Positions 7,275-10,337 of a stretch of DNA of 10,337 nt are shown here, piece by piece. The position numbers and the translations under genes are program-made. The stretch comes from Candidatus Acidiferrales bacterium. Lineage in GTDB: Bacteria > Acidobacteriota > Terriglobia > Acidoferrales > UBA7541. Under the pieces are notes generated by a model, which saw only the letters and a list, made by a program, of their open reading frames with translations, did no database searches and had not been told where the DNA came from. Numbering within the stretch: the stretch's first letter is position 1; every line of letters begins with the position of its first letter. The stretch lies in assembly GCA_030043155.1 (NCBI GenBank), contig JASHYE010000455.1, positions 1-10,337 of the forward strand, read 5' to 3'.

Positions 7275-7452
7275 GCGAGCGATCCTCTCTTACACAAGGC
7301 CAGACAAGGAAAGCCGATTCAGAGAAAGGTGTCAAGCGATTAGGCAACAACCACAGAAAGAACTGGTATTTGCGTTGCAAGGAACGGAAGGAGCGCATGC
7401 GATTTTCATGCTTGACATGAGATTTCCTCGTCGCGTATAAATATGCATAGGA
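7275..7452. promoter_or_regulatory. Divergent fabV / argR intergenic control region
   Basis: This 178-bp stretch must hold the promoters of both fabV (leftward) and the argR-argCBD operon (rightward). The rightward promoter is clear and listed separately. For fabV, a minus-strand TTGACA at 7335-7330 is a possible -35, but the matching -10 seventeen bases on (TTTCCT) is poor. The sequence CATGC occurs twice with an 11-bp period (7396-7400 and 7407-7411), directly before the argR -35. Confidence 0.5.
7412..7441 (+). promoter_or_regulatory. Sigma-70-type promoter for the argR-argCBD operon
   Basis: The -35 TTGACA (7412-7417) matches the consensus exactly. After 18 bp comes TATAAA (7436-7441), a five-of-six match to the -10. 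Transcription would begin near 7448. That leaves only a few bases before the ATG at 7453 but a normal leader of about 50 bases before the alternative ATG at 7498. No transcript data are available to confirm it. Confidence 0.65.
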
Positions 7453-7463
7453 ATGAATATTCA
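7442..7463 (+). promoter_or_regulatory. Tandem AT-rich palindromes, candidate ArgR operator
   Basis: Two perfect palindromes, TATGCATA (7442-7449) and TGAATATTCA (7454-7463), follow the -10 and overlap the predicted start of transcription. The second contains the half-sites TGAAT and ATTCA seen in ARG boxes, but without the usual four-base spacer. The position suits repression of the operon by its own first product. The operator role is inferred and the spacing is atypical. Confidence 0.35.
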
Positions 7464-7929
7464 AACATCGGCAGGATTCGTGGGAATTCACAAGCGAATG
7501 CGGCAAGGCCAAATCCTGAAGCTCGTTGAGAGCGAGCCGGTGGCCAATCAGGATGACTTGCGGCGGCGGCTCGGTGGCTTGGGCGTCCGCGTCACACAGG
7601 CGACTCTTTCGCGTGACCTGCGCGAGCTGAAGCTGGTGAAGACGGCCGAGGGTTACCGTCCACTGGGAGTTGTGGCGGAAGATGCAGCTGCTCCAGCGCA
7701 GATGGGCCGCGCGCTGCGCGAGTTTCTGGTCGAAATGCGCCCGGCACAAAACATGCTGGTCCTCAAAACGCCACCGGGAGGGGCGCAGCCGCTCGCCGCA
7801 GCCGTGGACGGCGAACATTGGAAGGAAGTTGCGGGCACGCTCGCAGGCGATGACACCGTCTTGATCATCACTCCGACGCGCGCCGCAAGGGCCGCGATTC
7901 AAAAACGCATGGAGGACTTGCTCCGATGA
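7453..7929 (+). CDS. argR: Arginine repressor ArgR
   Basis: ArgR is a hexameric transcription factor that senses L-arginine and represses arginine synthesis genes. Residues 17-75 form the winged helix-turn-helix DNA-binding domain, with TQATLSRDLREL (48-59) as the recognition segment. Residues 85-158 form the arginine-binding, hexamer-forming domain, with PPGGAQPLA and GDDT (132-135), which contains the aspartates that bind arginine. The 158-codon frame from ATG 7453 is given. A second in-frame ATG at 7498 would give 143 residues, starts MRQGQILKL much like shorter family members, and lies a normal distance from the predicted promoter, so it may be the true start. Neither has a strong Shine-Dalgarno. 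The stop overlaps the argC start (ATGA), which places the regulator at the head of the operon it should control. Confidence 0.92.
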   Translation: MNIQTSAGFVGIHKRMRQGQILKLVESEPVANQDDLRRRLGGLGVRVTQATLSRDLRELKLVKTAEGYRPLGVVAEDAAAPAQMGRALREFLVEMRPAQNMLVLKTPPGGAQPLAAAVDGEHWKEVAGTLAGDDTVLIITPTRAARAAIQKRMEDLLR

Positions 7930-8960
7930 AGGATGCGAAGCGTGTCGCGGTTATCGGAGCGACTGGCTACGCCGGTTTTGAGCTGGCCCGGTTGCTCCTG
8001 CGACATTCCGAAGTAAAGCGACCGACATTTTATCTCCGCGGCGAAAGCGCGCAGGCCCATTGCCTGACGCAGATTTTCCCGCAGCTGAGAGGATGGGGAG
8101 AGGCGCCTTGCCGGCCGCTCTCGATTGATGCGATTGCGGCGAGCGGGGAGGGAACGGCATTTCTCGCCACGCCCCCTGAAGTTTCGCTCGAACTGGCTCC
8201 GCAACTTTTGTCCGCGGGTCTGCGAGTGATTGATCTGAGTGGCGCGTTTCGATTTCGCGATCCGGAAATTTTCGAACGTTGGTACAAAAGGCCCGGGCCG
8301 AGCAAATCTCTGACGGAAAGCGCAGTGTATGGATTACCAGAGCTCTACTCCGGGCAGTTGCCAGACACGGGGCTGGTTGCGAATCCGGGATGCTACGCGA
8401 CTTCGGCAATTTTGAGCCTGCGGCCATTGATGGAGGCGGGCTGGGTCGACGCGTCACGCGGGATTGTGTGCGATTGCAAATCAGGCGCAAGCGGCGCGGG
8501 AAAAGAACCGAAGCCGGAAACCAGCTTTGTTGAAGTGAATGAGAATTTTCGCGCCTATGGAGTTTTCTCACACCGGCACACTCCTGAAGTGATAGAGCAC
8601 GCAGGGATCGATTTGGGGGATTTGATTTTCACGACGCACTTGCTTCCGCTGGAGCGCGGCATCCTGTCGACAATTTCTTCCTGGCTCACAGAACGGCGAG
8701 GCGGCGAGGAGATCGAGGCGCTATTTCGGAAATTTTATGCCAATCGGCCCATGGTGCGAATCTGGCCTGCCGGGAAGCTGCCCGAATTGCAGCACGTAAC
8801 CAGGACAAATTTCTGCGACCTGGGATTTGCGGTGGATGAGTCGGGCAAGCGAATCGTTGTCGTTTCGTGCCTGGACAATCTCGGAAAAGGCGCGGCCGGG
8901 CAGGCTGTTCAGAATTTCAATTTAATGCATGGGCATGCGGAAGCGACGGGGCTGATATGA
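7926..8960 (+). CDS. argC: N-acetyl-gamma-glutamyl-phosphate reductase ArgC
   Basis: ArgC catalyses the NADPH-dependent reduction of N-acetylglutamyl phosphate to N-acetylglutamate semialdehyde, the third step of arginine synthesis, in the cytoplasm. The 344-residue length is normal. The N-terminal nucleotide-binding fold begins VAVIGATGYAGFELARLL (GATGYAG at 11-17). The active-site cysteine is C156 in NPGCYAT. VYGLPEL, CKSGASGAGK and the H216-R-H218-T-P-E motif, which carries the catalytic histidine of the family, are all present, and the C-terminus has DNLGKGAAGQAVQN. The start is fixed by a strong Shine-Dalgarno (GGAGGA, 7911-7916, 9 bp before the ATG). It overlaps the argR stop by four bases and the argB start by four bases, a layout that favours translational coupling. 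Confidence 0.96.
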   Translation: MKDAKRVAVIGATGYAGFELARLLLRHSEVKRPTFYLRGESAQAHCLTQIFPQLRGWGEAPCRPLSIDAIAASGEGTAFLATPPEVSLELAPQLLSAGLRVIDLSGAFRFRDPEIFERWYKRPGPSKSLTESAVYGLPELYSGQLPDTGLVANPGCYATSAILSLRPLMEAGWVDASRGIVCDCKSGASGAGKEPKPETSFVEVNENFRAYGVFSHRHTPEVIEHAGIDLGDLIFTTHLLPLERGILSTISSWLTERRGGEEIEALFRKFYANRPMVRIWPAGKLPELQHVTRTNFCDLGFAVDESGKRIVVVSCLDNLGKGAAGQAVQNFNLMHGHAEATGLI

Positions 8961-9781
8961 GACTAGTCGTAAAAATTGCCGGGGCTTTGCTGGAGAACGA
9001 TGATGTGGTGCGGCAGATCGCACGGCAGATCGTTGCGAGCGCCAAAGCCGGGCATGAGCTGCTGGTCATTCATGGCGGAGGAAAGATTTTCACCGCGACA
9101 CTGGCGCGGATGGGCATTGCGTCGCGCTTCGCGGGCGGGCTGCGTGTAACAGACCGCGAAACGCGGGACGCGGCCATTATGGTATTCGCGGGCCTTTTGA
9201 ATAAGAGGCTGACAAGCGCAATTTCTCTGGCGGGTCAAAATGCAGTGGGCATTTCGGCGGCAGATTCCGCATGTTTCTTGGCCGAGCCGATGATTTACGA
9301 GGGAGATGCAAGCGGGCTTGGCTACGTCGGCTATTTGACCGGGGTGAATCTGGAGTTCCTGAATTCGCTATGGGGCGCAGGCCTGCTGCCGGTGGCGTGT
9401 TGTCTGGGACTCGGTTCCGATGGAGAACTTTACAACATTAATGCGGACCACATGGCCGCCGCGGCGGCGGAATACTGCCATGCTGACCGGCTTATCTACA
9501 TGACCGATGTTGCGGGCGTGCTCGACGGAGAGCGAGTCTTGAGCAAAGTGAACTGCGCGGACATCGAAGAGTTGATTCAGCAGCAGAAGGTTTCGGGCGG
9601 AATGATTTTGAAACTTGAGGCGGCGCGCCGCGCGCTCGCCGGCGGGGTGAGGCAAGTGCGAATCATCGGCGGGACGAACCCGCGCGCACTCCAATTGGCA
9701 AGCAATGGCACAAGAAGCGCGGGGACGCGCGTTATGCCACCGCCAGTCAGCCAATCCGCGCACATGGCGCGCGCCATATAA
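8957..9781 (+). CDS. argB: Acetylglutamate kinase ArgB
   Basis: ArgB phosphorylates N-acetylglutamate with ATP, the second step of arginine synthesis and often the feedback-controlled one. It belongs to the amino acid kinase family. I chose ATG 8957, which overlaps the argC stop as ATGA and gives 274 residues. The longer frame from 8867 would add 30 residues encoded inside argC. Visible motifs are the N-terminal lysine block VVKIAGALL (K6), HGGGK (39-43), GLRVTD (R63), YNINAD (159-164), MTDVAGVLDG and GGMILKL (K219). The first glycine of the usual K-x-G-G motif is alanine here (K6-I-A-G). The layout of motifs resembles the shorter E. coli-type enzyme. I see no N-terminal arginine-binding helix, so feedback inhibition by arginine may be weak (inferred). 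A polar tail of about 15 residues follows GTRV. Confidence 0.94.
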   Translation: MRLVVKIAGALLENDDVVRQIARQIVASAKAGHELLVIHGGGKIFTATLARMGIASRFAGGLRVTDRETRDAAIMVFAGLLNKRLTSAISLAGQNAVGISAADSACFLAEPMIYEGDASGLGYVGYLTGVNLEFLNSLWGAGLLPVACCLGLGSDGELYNINADHMAAAAAEYCHADRLIYMTDVAGVLDGERVLSKVNCADIEELIQQQKVSGGMILKLEAARRALAGGVRQVRIIGGTNPRALQLASNGTRSAGTRVMPPPVSQSAHMARAI

Positions 9782-9786
9782 AACAC

Positions 9787-10337
9787 ATGAGTCCATCGAA
9801 CAAGAGGAAGTCTTCGAAAGTTTCATCGAACGGAAAGAATGGCGCACTGCGAGATGCAGAACAGCATCTGATGAAGACTTATAGGCGGCCGCCAGCCGTA
9901 TTTTTACGAGGAAAAGGTTGCTATTTGTACGATTCTGCGGGAAACGCGTATCTCGATTTTCTCGGCGGGATTGCCGTGAATGCCCTTGGCTATTCGCATC
10001 CCCGGCTGGTGCGCGTAATCCAACGCGAGGCAAAGCACGCGGTTCATTTTTCGAATTTGTTTCACAGCTCGTTTCAAGGGCCTTTGGCCAAGAAGCTTGC
10101 AGAATGGTCAGGGCTGGATCGCGTTTTTTTCACAAACAGCGGAACGGAAGCCGTCGAAGGAGCCCTGAAGCTCGCGCGAGCGTATGTGAAGAGGAACGCA
10201 AATTCCACGGGTCGGCCAAAGACGCGAATTCTGGCGCTCGAAAATTCGTTTCACGGGCGTACATTTGGCGCCGTTTCCGTGACCTATCCTGCGAAATACC
10301 GCGAGCCATTTGAGCCTCTCGTGCCGGGCGCGGAATT
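9787..10337 (+). CDS. argD: Acetylornithine aminotransferase ArgD, N-terminal part (runs off right edge)
   Basis: ArgD is a pyridoxal-phosphate enzyme of the class III aminotransferase family. It converts N-acetylglutamate semialdehyde plus glutamate to N-acetylornithine, the fourth step of the pathway. The frame is open from ATG 9787 to the window end (183 codons). It shows the family blocks TYRRPPAVFLRGKGCYLYD, YLDFLGGIAVNALGYSHP, the cofactor phosphate motif NSGTEAVEGALKLAR (117-131) and NSFHGRTFG (153-161). The PLP lysine and C-terminus lie beyond the edge. The first 25 or so residues are polar and rich in Lys and Ser and look like a lineage-specific extension. An in-frame ATG at residue 29 is probably too far inside the conserved domain to be the start. 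It begins 5 bp after argB, without a clear Shine-Dalgarno, so it probably depends on readthrough of the operon and reinitiation. Confidence 0.92.
   Translation, partial: MSPSNKRKSSKVSSNGKNGALRDAEQHLMKTYRRPPAVFLRGKGCYLYDSAGNAYLDFLGGIAVNALGYSHPRLVRVIQREAKHAVHFSNLFHSSFQGPLAKKLAEWSGLDRVFFTNSGTEAVEGALKLARAYVKRNANSTGRPKTRILALENSFHGRTFGAVSVTYPAKYREPFEPLVPGAE

Noticed and set aside
7147..7902. A 251-codon minus-strand reading frame overlapping the fabV start, the divergent gap and argR
   Set aside because: It lies antisense to argR and out of frame with fabV, both supported by clear family motifs. Its own product is rich in Arg, His and Pro without recognisable motifs, as expected of a shadow frame.
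8867..8956. A longer argB starting at 8867
   Set aside because: The extra 30 residues are encoded inside argC and are unlike any ArgB N-terminus. The start at 8957 overlaps the argC stop as ATGA and gives the normal length.
9368..10033. A 221-codon minus-strand frame over the argB-argD junction
   Set aside because: It is antisense to argB and argD, which both have strong motif support. No ribosome-binding site or recognisable domain was seen.

Overview
The window looks like chromosomal DNA from a moderately GC-rich Gram-negative bacterium. My best guess is Acidobacteriota. This is an inference from protein style: the small outer-membrane barrel family, the FAAL-type fusion and the argR-argC-argB-argD order. 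No marker gene is present to prove it. I see no rRNA, tRNA, CRISPR array, transposase, integrase or phage gene, and the content is core metabolism and envelope function.

Layout. Positions 1-293 (minus) hold the N-terminal part of a zinc-ribbon membrane protein that runs off the left edge. Positions 294-751 are mostly unexplained and contain one doubtful minus-strand reading frame (360-734). Positions 752-2396 (plus) are the msrP-msrQ pair, a periplasmic molybdoenzyme and its haem membrane partner that repair oxidised methionine. Positions 2525-5428 (plus) encode one large protein that joins an acyl carrier domain, a fatty acyl-AMP ligase and a PlsC-like acyltransferase. Positions 5571-6062 (plus) encode a small exported outer-membrane beta-barrel protein. 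It converges on fabV (6081-7274, minus), an enoyl-ACP/enoyl-CoA reductase.

A 178-bp divergent region separates fabV from an arginine biosynthesis operon on the plus strand: argR, argC, argB and the start of argD, which runs off the right edge. argR/argC and argC/argB overlap by four bases, and argB and argD are 5 bp apart. A good sigma-70-type promoter (TTGACA, 18 bp, TATAAA) lies just before argR, with two short palindromes immediately downstream of the -10.

The genes form two themes. The first is the cell envelope and lipids: MsrPQ protein repair, the ACP-FAAL-acyltransferase fusion, the outer-membrane barrel and FabV. The second is arginine synthesis, where ArgB, ArgC and ArgD carry out consecutive steps from N-acetylglutamate to N-acetylornithine, with the arginine-sensing repressor encoded first in the operon. 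The most unusual item is the three-module lipid protein, which could in principle activate a free fatty acid, carry it and esterify it within one polypeptide.
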